This document shows positions 55,375-64,000 of a stretch of DNA of 64,000 bases, one piece after another. The first letter of the stretch is position 1. Each line of letters opens with the position of its first letter. A program made the translations under genes and the position numbers. The notes beneath the pieces are model-generated. The model worked only from the letters and a program-made list of their open reading frames with translations, ran no database searches and had not been told where the DNA came from. This DNA is from Puniceibacterium confluentis (GTDB lineage Bacteria > Pseudomonadota > Alphaproteobacteria > Rhodobacterales > Rhodobacteraceae), in assembly GCF_007923445.1 (NCBI RefSeq), contig NZ_VOJI01000011.1:67295-131294 (forward strand), read 5' to 3'.

Positions 55375-55653
55375 ATGTCCGGTCAATCCAGCCCCCTGCA
55401 AGACCTGTTTCACAAACGCATGTCCGTGATCACCGCCCTGTCGCAGGCCAACGCCGACTATCTGCGTGCGCTGCAACTGCGCAGCGGCAGTGACATCCTG
55501 CTGCTGAAGGACGATCTGACTCCGGTCGGTCAGGCTGCGCTGAACGAGGCGGAAACCGCGCTTGCCGCGTGCCAGGTGCGCATCGACACGCTGGAACAGG
55601 ATCTGGCGCGGATCGACCTCGACATCCAAGCCACAGAAAACAGGGAGATATGA
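55375..55653 (+). CDS. Unrecognised 92-residue coiled-coil protein
   Basis: The product begins MSGQSSPLQDLFHKRMSVITA; the C-terminal 40 residues form a heptad-like coiled coil (ALAACQVRIDTLEQDLARID). No signal or membrane segment and no family recognised. The upstream extension to 55282 lacks support. Its stop overlaps the start region of the WD40-like gene (ATGA), so the two are coupled. Confidence 0.65.
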   Translation: MSGQSSPLQDLFHKRMSVITALSQANADYLRALQLRSGSDILLLKDDLTPVGQAALNEAETALAACQVRIDTLEQDLARIDLDIQATENREI

Positions 55654-55655
55654 CA

Positions 55656-56786
55656 ATGGGCCAGCATGCCGCATCGGGGCTTTCGCTCTTTGATCTGCTT
55701 GCACGGGAATGGACGCTTGAAAGCGATATCGTTCAGACCGACTTCAGCCAGGATGAAAGTGTCGCCGTGTTCCGGCTGTCCTCGGGCAGGATTGCACTGG
55801 CGGCCACGGCGGACGGCGAAAGTCCGAAGATCCGCACCCGGATGGATCTGGAAACCGGGCGTACCACGATACGGCCGCGCGAAAAGCCTGTGCCAGCGCT
55901 GAAAGTCCCTTTGGTGCAGGTCCATCCGGGGTTGCCGGTGGTGCGCTTCGGCGCCCGGGGCTTTGCGGTGGTGGACGACAGCGGCGCCCTGCAGCAGGTC
56001 ACGGCGGGCGGGCAGGTGGTCGAACGGCTCAAGCCCCGCGACGGCGCCGTGACAGCACTGTGCAGCGATGCCCGTGGCGCGGTTCTCGCGCTTGCCCGGG
56101 GGGATGCGATCACGGTCCTGACTGCCGCGGACATGACCACGACCCAGTCCCGCAGTCTGGACCATGCGGTAAGCTGTGTGGCGATCAGTCCGCAGGGGAC
56201 GACCCTGGCTGCCTGGGGGCAGGGGATGCTGAGCCTGGTTGACCTTCGGGAGGCACAGAGGATGCCGCAGGTGATGGAATGCCCCGGTGATATTGCCGAA
56301 ATCAGCTGGAACGCCACGGGCACCCACCTGTCCTGTGCGTCAGAGGACAAAAGCGTTGTCATCGTCAACCGGGGCAGCGGTGGCCTGCAACGGATCGAGG
56401 GGTTTCCGGCGCCGGTGCGCTACACCGCGTTCTGTGGCCCCGACGGTGCGCTCGTGGCCTCTGGCGCCTACCGGCTGGCCGCCTGGTCGGGCACCGATTT
56501 ACCAGCCAATGACCGTCCCGGCACGCCGCTGAGCACCGGAAAGCCGGGCTTTGTTGCGATCAGTGCCATCGCTGCGCATCCCACGCGGCCGCTCGTCGCC
56601 AGCGGATATGCCAGTGGCCTGGTGGCAATAGCCAGCATCGGGTCACCCGAGGAAATGATGCTGCACCAGGAACGCGGCACCGACGTCGGCGCGATGCGCT
56701 GGTCCGCCTCGGGGACACATCTGGCGATCGGGTTTGCCTCCGGCAAGGCCGCGATCGTCACCTTCCCCGAACAGATGTTCAAATAA
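55656..56786 (+). CDS. WD40-like beta-propeller protein, function unknown
   Basis: The product has 376 residues; AGGGAG lies 8 bases before ATG 55656 (ATG 55650 is possible). Repeats of WD40 type are visible (CVAISPQGTTLAAWGQGMLS, ISWNATGTHLSCASEDKSVV, MRWSASGTHLAIGFASGKAA). The product is cytoplasmic, without signal peptide. It may form a scaffold with the coiled-coil protein encoded before it. There is no sequence link to a known pathway. Confidence 0.8.
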   Translation: MGQHAASGLSLFDLLAREWTLESDIVQTDFSQDESVAVFRLSSGRIALAATADGESPKIRTRMDLETGRTTIRPREKPVPALKVPLVQVHPGLPVVRFGARGFAVVDDSGALQQVTAGGQVVERLKPRDGAVTALCSDARGAVLALARGDAITVLTAADMTTTQSRSLDHAVSCVAISPQGTTLAAWGQGMLSLVDLREAQRMPQVMECPGDIAEISWNATGTHLSCASEDKSVVIVNRGSGGLQRIEGFPAPVRYTAFCGPDGALVASGAYRLAAWSGTDLPANDRPGTPLSTGKPGFVAISAIAAHPTRPLVASGYASGLVAIASIGSPEEMMLHQERGTDVGAMRWSASGTHLAIGFASGKAAIVTFPEQMFK

Positions 56787-56811
56787 TCCCAGACTGCCAA
56801 GGAGAGTCATC

Positions 56812-56994
56812 ATGCAGACGCAACTTTCACCCGAAGAGATCAGCAAGGACCGGTTCTTTGCAAAACTTTCGGCGCTGTCCGAGGAAATGGTCGAGGAACA
56901 CGGCAAGGACTTTGCCATGGGCGCCCTTGTCATGGCGGCCCAGTGGATCGCCAAGGCGCAGACCGGCGGCCCGCAGCGCGACACCACGCACTAG
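56812..56994 (+). CDS. Unrecognised 60-residue acidic protein
   Basis: The product begins MQTQLSPEEISKDRFFAKLS and is predicted to be helical. AGGAGAG precedes the ATG; the gene follows the WD40-like gene by 25 bases. Its stop codon interlocks with that of the convergent gene (CTAG). Confidence 0.7.
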   Translation: MQTQLSPEEISKDRFFAKLSALSEEMVEEHGKDFAMGALVMAAQWIAKAQTGGPQRDTTH

Positions 56995-57959
56995 TGCTGA
57001 TATCTTGCCGGTGGCGCTTCCGAGGCGGTGTCACTGGCAAGGCTCCAGCGCAGCTGATCCACGGTGATTTCCGAGATCCGCGCCGTCAGCGCCCCGAGCG
57101 GCCTGCCCGCCGGGTCGCCGCAACCGGCGGCGGCGATCTTCTGGACCGTTGCCAGATCCTCACCGAAATCCTTTTGCAGAACATGAGAGTAGGCGCACAT
57201 CTCTTGCAGCCGCAATGTCACGAAATACAGACAGTCGCAGATCTGCGACAGGTTTCCGCCACCCGGCCGCTGCAGGGCCAGTCCGCCGGGACGGAACGAT
57301 GTATGCACCGCTGTGCCAAGGATTGCGGTGACTTGTTTGCGCCAGGCCGCGTATTCGCCCGCCTGATCAAACTCGAGCCCGGCGCGGTAGAGCTGTTCGC
57401 TGACCGCCTTGAACGCCCGGCCCCCGGCGATATGGCGGCGCCAGAATTCGTTTGCCTCGTCGATGGTGGCACAGCCGACAAAGCGCCGGGCCAGTTTCGG
57501 GCGGGCCAGAAAGGCCAGCGCCATATCGACATCCTCCGAGATCGACCGCGCGATCTGCATCGCGGCTGCGGGCAGTTCTGTAAGAAACAGCAGGCGGATG
57601 GCGTCCAGCTGTTCGATCATCCGAAAGGTCAGGGCCTGCAACGCCTGCCACTGCGCGGGATCAAGCCGGGTGGCGCGCCCGTCACAGGCCAGAGCCGCGG
57701 TGCCGTTCAGCGCCCCGACCCAGATGATCGCCTGATCCAGCATGAACAGGTTGTCCACCGGCCCGCTGTCCGGCCCGCCGTCCCAGCCATCGACGCCGCG
57801 AAATCCGCGCAGGCGTCCCACGGTCGCGTGCCAGGCCTGATCCAGTTCGAGATTGCGCGCCGACCACATCTGCCGTGTCCGGGCCAGCAGTTGCGGCGAC
57901 AGCCCGGCATAACTTTTCTCGAGAGTGGCGGCGGGGGGGAAGGTGAGGTCGCTCAGCAT
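56991..57959 (-). CDS. Unrecognised helical protein, 322 residues
   Basis: The product begins MLSDLTFPPAATLEKSYAGL; AGGAGG lies 12 bases before ATG 57959, a long spacing, and ATG 58016 is the alternative. It is mostly helical with buried Trp-rich segments (FRGVDGWDGGPDSG, CDCLYFVTLRLQEMC). No domain is recognised and no signal or membrane segment. It is divergent from rpoN (125 bases between starts) and convergent with the 60-residue gene. Confidence 0.75.
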   Translation of the reverse strand: MLSDLTFPPAATLEKSYAGLSPQLLARTRQMWSARNLELDQAWHATVGRLRGFRGVDGWDGGPDSGPVDNLFMLDQAIIWVGALNGTAALACDGRATRLDPAQWQALQALTFRMIEQLDAIRLLFLTELPAAAMQIARSISEDVDMALAFLARPKLARRFVGCATIDEANEFWRRHIAGGRAFKAVSEQLYRAGLEFDQAGEYAAWRKQVTAILGTAVHTSFRPGGLALQRPGGGNLSQICDCLYFVTLRLQEMCAYSHVLQKDFGEDLATVQKIAAAGCGDPAGRPLGALTARISEITVDQLRWSLASDTASEAPPARYQH

Positions 57960-58084
57960 GACGGCAGCACTGCCTCCTGTCTGCGGCAAGAGTACCAGAC
58001 CGGAGTCAGCCGACAACCGCTGAAACGGACCCCGACCGGATTTTCCTGTCCCGTCACCGGCGGGGGTCGCAGCAGGAGGCCGCG

Positions 58085-59401
58085 ATGGCCCTGAACTTCA
58101 CCCAGACCGCCCGCCACACCGGGACGCTGAACCACAGTCTGGTGCAGGCGATTGCCGTGATGCGGATGAGCCGCATCGAGTTGCAGGAACATCTGGCCGC
58201 CGCCGCCGAGTCCAACCCCTTTGTACAGCCGGAACGGCCGCGTCCGGCCTCTGGGGGCGGTGGGTCGGGCGACCGGGATCTCGGCGACGTGGCCGCGAGG
58301 ACAGAGCCCAGCCTGTACCAGCATGTTGGCGAGCAGATCGCTTTCGCCTTCGACAATCCCTATTGCGCCGCTCTGGCGCAGGCGTTTCTGCGCGAGCTGG
58401 AGCCAAGCGGGTGGTTGGGGAAATCGCCCGAGCACATCGCGGCGGAATTGGGGGTGCCGCCGGGGGATTGCATGGATATCCTGTACCGGCTTCAGGCGCT
58501 GGAACCAGCGGGGCTGTTTGCCCGCGACCTGCGCGAATGCCTGCGTCTGCAGGCGTCCGAGCGCGGCGAACTGGATGCGTTGATGCTGGCGCTGCTGCGC
58601 GATCTCGATGCGGTGGCCGAGCTGAGTCCGGAACAGCTGGCGCGTCGGTTTCACTGCACGCCCGCCGACATCGCCGAGCGTCTGCGACTGATCCGCCGAC
58701 TGGACCCGAAACCCGGCAGCCGGTTTGACACCGAACAGCCGGTGTTGCGCGACAGCGACGTCCTGGTGGTGGTGCGGGGGCAGGACCTGATCATCGAACT
58801 GAACAGCGCCAGCTTTCCCACCCTGCGCCGCGTGGCGCCGCTGGATACCGGCAAGGTCGCGCCGGAGCACCGCGACGGGCTGCGCAATCTGGTGGCCGAG
58901 GCGCGCGCCCTGCGCAATGCCTGCGCGCTGCGCCGGGCGACCTCGCTTGCCCTGGTCAGCGCGCTCTTTGCCCGTCAGCGCAGGTTCCTGTCCCGGGGAT
59001 ATGCGGCACTGGTGCCGATGCGGATGGGCGATGTAGCTGACGACATCGGCGTCAGCGAAGCCACCGTCTCGCGGATACTCAACGGGTTGTCGCTGCAATG
59101 TGCACAGGGCACGATCCCCGCGCGCAGTCTGTTCTGCGCCCCGGTGTCCCGAGGCACGGGCGACCAGACCAAACATGTCGCATTCGGGCGGATCCGCAGC
59201 CTGATTGCGGCAGAACCCGCGGATGCGCCGCTGAGCGACGGCAACATCGCGACGGAATTGCAGCGCAGCGGATTCACCGTGTCGCGGCGGACGGTCGCCA
59301 AATACCGGCAGGAACTGGGACTGGATGCGCCTGCGGACAGGCGCCGCCGCGCGCGGGTTGCAGCGCACCTCGTCAGCGCCCCGGCCCGCGCGCCGGAGTG
59401 A
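58085..59401 (+). CDS. rpoN: Sigma-54 factor RpoN, likely accessory copy
   Basis: The product has 438 residues. Region I (HSLVQAIAVMRMSRIELQEHL) contacts activators; the core-binding domain lies at about 80-260; the HTH ADDIGVSEATVSRILNG and the RpoN box SRRTVAKYRQ end the protein. It lacks the usual acidic region II length and so is shorter than chromosomal RpoN (about 480-510). Neighbours (hpf, ptsN, lptB) of the housekeeping copy are missing, so this is probably a dedicated sigma for the nearby sigma-54 operon. Confidence 0.92.
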   Translation: MALNFTQTARHTGTLNHSLVQAIAVMRMSRIELQEHLAAAAESNPFVQPERPRPASGGGGSGDRDLGDVAARTEPSLYQHVGEQIAFAFDNPYCAALAQAFLRELEPSGWLGKSPEHIAAELGVPPGDCMDILYRLQALEPAGLFARDLRECLRLQASERGELDALMLALLRDLDAVAELSPEQLARRFHCTPADIAERLRLIRRLDPKPGSRFDTEQPVLRDSDVLVVVRGQDLIIELNSASFPTLRRVAPLDTGKVAPEHRDGLRNLVAEARALRNACALRRATSLALVSALFARQRRFLSRGYAALVPMRMGDVADDIGVSEATVSRILNGLSLQCAQGTIPARSLFCAPVSRGTGDQTKHVAFGRIRSLIAAEPADAPLSDGNIATELQRSGFTVSRRTVAKYRQELGLDAPADRRRRARVAAHLVSAPARAPE

Positions 59402-59547
59402 GGCCACCTGCGCTGCGGCCTCCTTCTGCACCCCCGGGCCGCTGGCTGGCCTGCCCGGCCCTGCATCGGCCACCCTGCGCACCCTTCCGCCGCTGGTAAC
59501 CCGCACTATATTCCCGTACGAGGATAGCGAACCGGCGAGGGCAGGAC

Positions 59548-60774
59548 ATGCAGAGAATTACGATGCCCGAGCGGGCGGATTGGCGAGAGCTGGCCAAAGA
59601 GGTCGGCTTTACCTTTGCCGATATGCACGGCGAACCTTACTGGGACGAGACCTCGGCCTATCAGTTCACCCTGCGACAGATCGAAGATGATCTAGAAGAC
59701 CCGGCCACCGAGCTGCACGCGATGTGCCGCGAGGCCGCCGCGCAGATCGTGCAGAGCGAGGACCTGCTGGACAAGCTGGGCATCCCGTCGGCCTATCACG
59801 ATCTGGTGGCCGACAGCTGGCAGCAACAGCACCCCGAGGTCTATGGCCGGTTCGATCTGGTCTACGATGGAAGTTCGCCGGCCAAGCTCCTGGAATACAA
59901 CGCCGACACGCCGACCTCGCTGTACGAGACGGCGTCATTCCAGTGGAGCTGGCTCGAAGGGCAGCTCGAGGCGCAGGTGCTGCGCGACGGCGATGACCAG
60001 TTCAACGGGCTGCACGAGGCACTGGTCGAACGGTTCCGCGCGTTGTTTGCGCCCGACAGTGACCTGCATTTCGCCGCCCAAACCGCCAGCGTCGAGGATT
60101 ACGCCACGGTCGAGGCGATGGGCTGGGCGGCGCGCGAGGCGGGCCTGGGCGCGCATTACACCGATCTGGCCAAGATCGGCATCAGTGACGAAGGACAGTT
60201 TCTCGATGACGAGGACCGGGTGATCGGCACCCTGTTCAAGCTCTATCCCTGGGAGGAGATGCTGCGCGACGACTATGCGCAGCACCTGGCGGGGTCGGGC
60301 TGCCAGTTCATCGAGCCGCCTTGGAAGGCGCTGTTGTCCAACAAGGGCCTGCTGCCGGTGCTTTGGCAGATGTTCGAGGGCCATCCGAACCTGCTGCCCG
60401 CGTATTTCGAAAGCGATGTCGCCGAGGCGCTGGCCGGGCGCGGACGGGCGACCACTTCGGTGGCCAGCAGCTTCGAGCGGGCCCGCGACGGTCTGGCCCG
60501 GGGCTATGTCACCAAGCCGCTGTTTTCGCGGGAAGGCGCGGCGATCCGCATTGTCGAGAACGGTGCGCAGGTCCTGGCCTCGGATGACGCGGGCTATGGC
60601 GACCATCCGCGCATCGTGCAGGCCTATGCGCCACTGCCGACGTTTGACGGCTTTCATCCGATCATTGGCGCCTGGATCGTCGGACAGGCCTGCGCCGGCA
60701 TCGGCATCCGCGAAGACCGCTCGCGCATCACCCAGGACCTGTCGCGCTTCAAGCCGCATTTCATCCGGGACTGA
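59548..60774 (+). CDS. Glutathionylspermidine synthase-like ATP-grasp protein
   Basis: The 408-residue product is of the Gsp_synth family (YgiC/YjfC type): FDLVYDGSSPAKLLEYNADTPTS, MGWAAREAGLGAHY and a C-terminal FHPIIGAWIVGQACAGIGIR. It has only the synthetase domain, so it joins glutathione-like peptides to a polyamine or an unknown partner. It is paired with a DUF1190 lipoprotein gene, as ygiC with ygiB in Escherichia coli. A GAGGGCAGGAC site precedes the ATG. Confidence 0.88.
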   Translation: MQRITMPERADWRELAKEVGFTFADMHGEPYWDETSAYQFTLRQIEDDLEDPATELHAMCREAAAQIVQSEDLLDKLGIPSAYHDLVADSWQQQHPEVYGRFDLVYDGSSPAKLLEYNADTPTSLYETASFQWSWLEGQLEAQVLRDGDDQFNGLHEALVERFRALFAPDSDLHFAAQTASVEDYATVEAMGWAAREAGLGAHYTDLAKIGISDEGQFLDDEDRVIGTLFKLYPWEEMLRDDYAQHLAGSGCQFIEPPWKALLSNKGLLPVLWQMFEGHPNLLPAYFESDVAEALAGRGRATTSVASSFERARDGLARGYVTKPLFSREGAAIRIVENGAQVLASDDAGYGDHPRIVQAYAPLPTFDGFHPIIGAWIVGQACAGIGIREDRSRITQDLSRFKPHFIRD

Positions 60775-60789
60775 CATCAGGAGAGAGAC

Positions 60790-61371
60790 ATGAGAAAACG
60801 ATCCAGAACCGTCGCGCTCAGCATTCTTGGCGCCACTGCCTTTGCCCTTGCGGGCTGCCGCGAAGAGCAGGTCGACGCCCAGGCCTTTCCCGACATCGAA
60901 AGCTGCAAGGCGGCCTCCAGCCAGGGCGGGCTGTTCTCTGTGCAGGAATGTGATGCGGCCTTTGCCGAGGCACAGACCCTGCATGTGGAATCCGCGCCGC
61001 GCTATGACAGCGTGGCGGTCTGCGAGGAACAGCACGGCGAAGGTGCCTGCGGGTCCGAGGACCAGGTGGCCGGAGGCGGGTCGGGCAGCATCTTCATGCC
61101 GCTGCTGGCGGGCTATCTGATCGGCAACATGCTTGGCGGGCGCGGTGGTCTGGCGGGGGCGCAACCGCTCTATCGCAACGCCTCGGGCGGCTATACCGAT
61201 GCGGCGCGCAGCAGCAGTTATTCCAGCAATTCGGGCAAGGCCAAACTCGGTGCCTCGAAATTCTCGAAACCGCCGGCAACGGTGGGCAAGGCACCGATGA
61301 GCCGCGCCACCGCCATGTCACGCGGTGGTTTTGGCAGTTCGGGCTCGTCGCGCGGCATGTTCGGCGGCTGA
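60790..61371 (+). CDS. DUF1190 lipoprotein (YgiB-like)
   Basis: The 193-residue protein has a lipobox LAGC (Cys22) after a signal peptide. The DUF1190 Cys pattern (ESCKAASSQ, VQECDAAF, VAVCEEQHGEG) and Ser-rich tail fit YgiB. It lies 15 bases after the glutathionylspermidine synthase-like gene and is its usual partner. Its function is unknown. Confidence 0.85.
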   Translation: MRKRSRTVALSILGATAFALAGCREEQVDAQAFPDIESCKAASSQGGLFSVQECDAAFAEAQTLHVESAPRYDSVAVCEEQHGEGACGSEDQVAGGGSGSIFMPLLAGYLIGNMLGGRGGLAGAQPLYRNASGGYTDAARSSSYSSNSGKAKLGASKFSKPPATVGKAPMSRATAMSRGGFGSSGSSRGMFGG

Positions 61372-61413
61372 CGGGGCTTTTCCCGGCCACGCCGGGATGG
61401 CAGAACGTGTGAC

Positions 61414-62832
61414 ATGTCAAAGAAAACGCTCAACGCCGCCAATCTGACCACACTCGGGGCCGAGCGGCTGGCCGACCTGCTGATCGAGGTCGCCCAGGGC
61501 AGCGCCGAGATCAAGCGCCGCCTGCGGCTGGAACTGAGCCACAACCTTGGCCCGCAGGAACTGGCCCGCGACGTGCGCAAGCGGCTGGCGAGCCTGCGCA
61601 AGTCCACCAGCCATGTGAGCTGGCGCAAGCGTCCGGCGCTGGTGCGCGATCTTGCCACCCAGAGCCAGATGATCACCGAGCGTATCGCGCCCGACGATGC
61701 GGTGCTGGGCTTTGACCTGTTGTGGGATTTTCTCGAAATGGCGCCGTCGGTGTTCGAGCGCGTCGATGACAGCCGGGGCGACGTCGGCGATGTCTTCCGC
61801 ACCGCGCGGGCCTGTCTGGGGACGATCGCGCCACGCGCGATGCAGGATCCACAGGTGCTGGCCGAGCGGGTCTGGGACGCGGTGCGCGATGACGGGTACG
61901 GGGTCTTTGACGGGGTGATCGGGCTGCTCGCGCCGACGCTCGACGACGCGGGGCTGGGCCATCTCAAGGCGTTGGTGACGGATTTTGCCGACGCGCCGCT
62001 GCCCGAGCCGGACGAACCCCATGCGGCGCTGCGGTTCCTGCGGGATTTGCGCAGCAGTGGCGGCGACTACCGGGCCGAGCAGAAGGCGCGGCTGGTCCGT
62101 TCGATCCTGCAACAGATTGCCGACGCGCAGGGCGACACCGACGCCTACATTGCCCAGTATTCCGAAAGCGAGCTGTCGCACCCCCGCGTCGCCGCCAAGG
62201 CCGCGCGGCGGTTGCTGGACGCGGGCCGGGCCACCGAGGCGCTGGAGCTGCTGGGCGAGGTGGACGGCCAGGCGGGCGAGGAATGGGATCAGGTCTATGT
62301 CGATTGCCTGCTTGCATCGGGGCAGACAGAGGCCGCGCAACAGCATCGCTGGAGCCGGTTCACCGCGACGCTGGACCTGTCGTGCCTGCGCGATTACCTG
62401 AAGGTGCTGCCGGATTTTGACGATATCGAGGCCGAGGACCGCGCCACGGAGCACGCGCTGCGGTTTCCGGATGCGATGGCGGCGCTGGTTTTCCTTGTCA
62501 ACTGGCCCGATCTGGTCAGCGCCGCCCGGCTGGCCGAGACCCGTTGCGAAGAGTTGGACGGCGACTGTTACGAGATCCTCACTCCCGCTGCCGAGGCGCT
62601 GCGCGCGCGGCACCCGCTGGCGGCGGTGATGTGCTGGCGGGCGATGATCGACTTTGCCCTGACCAAGGGGCGCGCCGGGCGTTACGGCCATGCGGCGGAC
62701 CACCTGATGGACTGCGCGGCGCTGGACGGCGAGATTTCCGACTACGGCGCGCAGCCGAGCCATCTGCGCTATGTCGAGAGGCTGCGCGCCCGGCACGACC
62801 GCAAGACCGCGTTCTGGAGCCGGGTGGCATAG
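61414..62832 (+). CDS. DUF6880-like protein of unknown function
   Basis: The 472-residue all-helical protein starts MSKKTLNAANLTTLGAERLA, the usual start of this family. It has TPR-like repeats in the second half (AAKAARRLLDAGRATEALEL, AVMCWRAMIDFALTKGRAG). No catalytic motif is seen. It is cytoplasmic; the start lies 42 bases after the DUF1190 gene. Confidence 0.75.
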   Translation: MSKKTLNAANLTTLGAERLADLLIEVAQGSAEIKRRLRLELSHNLGPQELARDVRKRLASLRKSTSHVSWRKRPALVRDLATQSQMITERIAPDDAVLGFDLLWDFLEMAPSVFERVDDSRGDVGDVFRTARACLGTIAPRAMQDPQVLAERVWDAVRDDGYGVFDGVIGLLAPTLDDAGLGHLKALVTDFADAPLPEPDEPHAALRFLRDLRSSGGDYRAEQKARLVRSILQQIADAQGDTDAYIAQYSESELSHPRVAAKAARRLLDAGRATEALELLGEVDGQAGEEWDQVYVDCLLASGQTEAAQQHRWSRFTATLDLSCLRDYLKVLPDFDDIEAEDRATEHALRFPDAMAALVFLVNWPDLVSAARLAETRCEELDGDCYEILTPAAEALRARHPLAAVMCWRAMIDFALTKGRAGRYGHAADHLMDCAALDGEISDYGAQPSHLRYVERLRARHDRKTAFWSRVA

Positions 62833-62836
62833 GTCG

Positions 62837-62861
62837 GCGCCGCCCGGAGGCGGGGCGGCGC
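62837..62861. terminator. Hairpin between convergent DUF6880 and putA genes
   Basis: GCGCCGCCC and GGGCGGCGC form a perfect 9-base stem with a 7-base loop in the 48-base gap. No T run. Confidence 0.6.
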
Positions 62862-62880
62862 TGACTCGGGTCCGGCTGGT

Positions 62881-64000
62881 TCAGGAGGTGGTCGCCAGCA
62901 GGCTGGCATTGCCGCCCGCCGCCGTGGTGTCGATGCACAGGTGGCGCTCGATCACATAGCGTTCGGGGGCGATCACTTCGGTCACCAGCGGCAGGATCGG
63001 TCCGTTGCGCCGCGATAGCGCGATCCGCAGGCTGCGGGTCCAGTCCGATGACCCGGCGGCGGCCACCACCGCGATGCCTTCGAGCGCTGTCAGCGTTTCG
63101 GCATCCACCGTGCCGTCCAGCGACACCACCGGCGCCCCCGCCGCGGACAGGGCCACGGCCATCGACGACAGGGCCCCCGGCACCACGATCAGCGCGCCAC
63201 AGCCGGCGCCGGTCGCCTGGATGGCCTGCGCCACGGCGATGTCCTGCGTCGGGCCAAGGCAGAGCACCATGCCCCTGGGGAACATCCGCAGGCGATTGCT
63301 TTCGCCGGTCGGGCCGGGCAGGGTCCGGGGCGACGTGTCGAAGGCGGCGGTCTCCGCCAGAGCCCGGCGCACCACTCCGCTGCGGCCGCTGAGGGCAGCG
63401 CGCAGGACCGAGACCTTGTCGCCCCGCGCCGCCCAGTTGCGGGCGTCGATCTGGGCAATCGCCCGTTCTATCGCGGTCTTGCCGGAGATCGGGCCCACGG
63501 GGGCAGGCAGGGTGTCGACCCGACCGGTGCGGCGGAACCTGCCGAGGTACAGCGGGCCGCCGGCTTTGGGGCCGGTGCCCGACAGACCTTCGCCGCCGAA
63601 CGGCTGGCTGCCAACGATGGCGCCGATCTGGTTGCGGTTGACGTAGGTGTTGCCGACATGGATGCGTTCGACGATCTGCTGCACCCGGTCGTCGATCCGG
63701 GTGTGCAGGCCGAACGTCAGCCCGTATTCCCGGGCGTTGATCGCATCGACCACCTTGTCGATGTCGCGCGCCCGGAAGGTGGCCACATGCAGCACCGGGC
63801 CGAATATCTCGCGCTCCATGTCCGCGATGCCGTTCACGCTGACCACCGCCGGGGTGACATAGGTGCCGCCGGTCGGGGCGGGCAGGGACTTCATCAGCGT
63901 CCCGGCTTTTTCATGCCCGGCGATGTAGTCCATGATGCCCTGCTGCGCCTCGGCATCAATCACCGGCGAGACGTCGACATCGGTGTTCCAGGGATCGCCG
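62881..64000 (-). CDS. putA: Proline dehydrogenase/glutamate semialdehyde dehydrogenase PutA, 3' part
   Basis: About 373 codons are in the window; the frame is open at 64000 (GDPWNTDVDVSPVIDAEAQQ) and the 5' part is missing. The segment FGPVLHVATFRARDIDKVVD, then NRNQIGAIVGSQPFGG and GLSGTGPKAGGPLYLGRF match the aldehyde dehydrogenase domain of PutA, followed by its C-terminal dimerisation and domain-closing tail. It oxidises proline to glutamate. The catalytic Cys lies outside the window. Confidence 0.92.
   Translation of the reverse strand, partial: GDPWNTDVDVSPVIDAEAQQGIMDYIAGHEKAGTLMKSLPAPTGGTYVTPAVVSVNGIADMEREIFGPVLHVATFRARDIDKVVDAINAREYGLTFGLHTRIDDRVQQIVERIHVGNTYVNRNQIGAIVGSQPFGGEGLSGTGPKAGGPLYLGRFRRTGRVDTLPAPVGPISGKTAIERAIAQIDARNWAARGDKVSVLRAALSGRSGVVRRALAETAAFDTSPRTLPGPTGESNRLRMFPRGMVLCLGPTQDIAVAQAIQATGAGCGALIVVPGALSSMAVALSAAGAPVVSLDGTVDAETLTALEGIAVVAAAGSSDWTRSLRIALSRRNGPILPLVTEVIAPERYVIERHLCIDTTAAGGNASLLATTS

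Noticed and set aside
1-64000. tRNA, rRNA, CRISPR arrays, insertion sequences and prophage genes
   Set aside because: None recognised on reading both strands, although a covariance-model search was not possible.

Overview
The window is GC-rich, almost fully coding DNA from an alphaproteobacterium. The closest fit is the Rhodobacterales/Roseobacter group. This is inferred from gene content and order: a betI-betC-betB-small membrane protein-betA cluster, a SinR-like XRE regulator, a PedF/ExaA-type PQQ alcohol oxidation locus and several sigma-54 components. No rRNA, tRNA, CRISPR array, integrase or insertion sequence was recognised. Both window edges cut genes: a quinone oxidoreductase on the left and putA on the right.

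Left third (1-21.8 kb), mostly housekeeping and transport: an XRE regulator, a histidinol-phosphatase-type IMPase, convergent 8-oxoguanine and guanine deaminases, mgtE, 5-formyl-THF cyclo-ligase, a YmdB-type phosphoesterase, two DMT exporters, an SLC13/TrkA-C permease, a GATase, yebC and an ArgO-type exporter. The choline-O-sulfate to glycine betaine operon follows, with a palindrome in front of betI, then a secreted nuclease and a Hyi-like isomerase.

Middle (21.8-42.2 kb): a KefB-type antiporter; a 1015-residue protein that looks like a GspL/PilM-type domain joined through a long disordered, membrane-anchored linker to a GspC/PilP-type domain; a SIMPL protein; metY; a possible ribbon-helix-helix protein behind twin operators; and a sialidase-fold and glycosyltransferase pair. 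Next comes a periplasmic PQQ alcohol oxidation locus: a quinoprotein dehydrogenase (ExaA-like), cytochrome c-550 PedF, a MoxJ-like protein, the PQQ-associated ABC-type binding protein, a beta-propeller and a Sel1 protein. A NosR-like flavo-iron-sulfur membrane protein and its ApbE flavin transferase sit beside it, but no nosZ is present.

Right third (42.2-64 kb): a soluble di-iron monooxygenase operon of the propane/acetone/phenol (Mim/Prm) type on the minus strand. It holds hydroxylase alpha, reductase, hydroxylase beta, coupling protein, amidohydrolase, DUF59 protein, a divergent GroEL and a zinc alcohol dehydrogenase. An AcoR/MimR-like sigma-54 activator lies at its 3' end. Upstream are a near-consensus -24/-12 promoter, an unusually long non-coding region with repeated TGTAAC-like sites, and, about 3.5 kb further on, an extra rpoN. 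Between promoter and rpoN is an unrecognised cassette (coiled-coil protein, WD40-like propeller, 60-residue protein, helical protein). The window closes with a glutathionylspermidine synthase-like gene, a DUF1190 lipoprotein, a DUF6880 protein and putA.

The parts fit together as a short-chain hydrocarbon or ketone oxidation module with its own sigma factor, activator and chaperonin. It lies beside a periplasmic quinoprotein alcohol oxidation module that could take the alcohol products. That linkage is inference from gene order.
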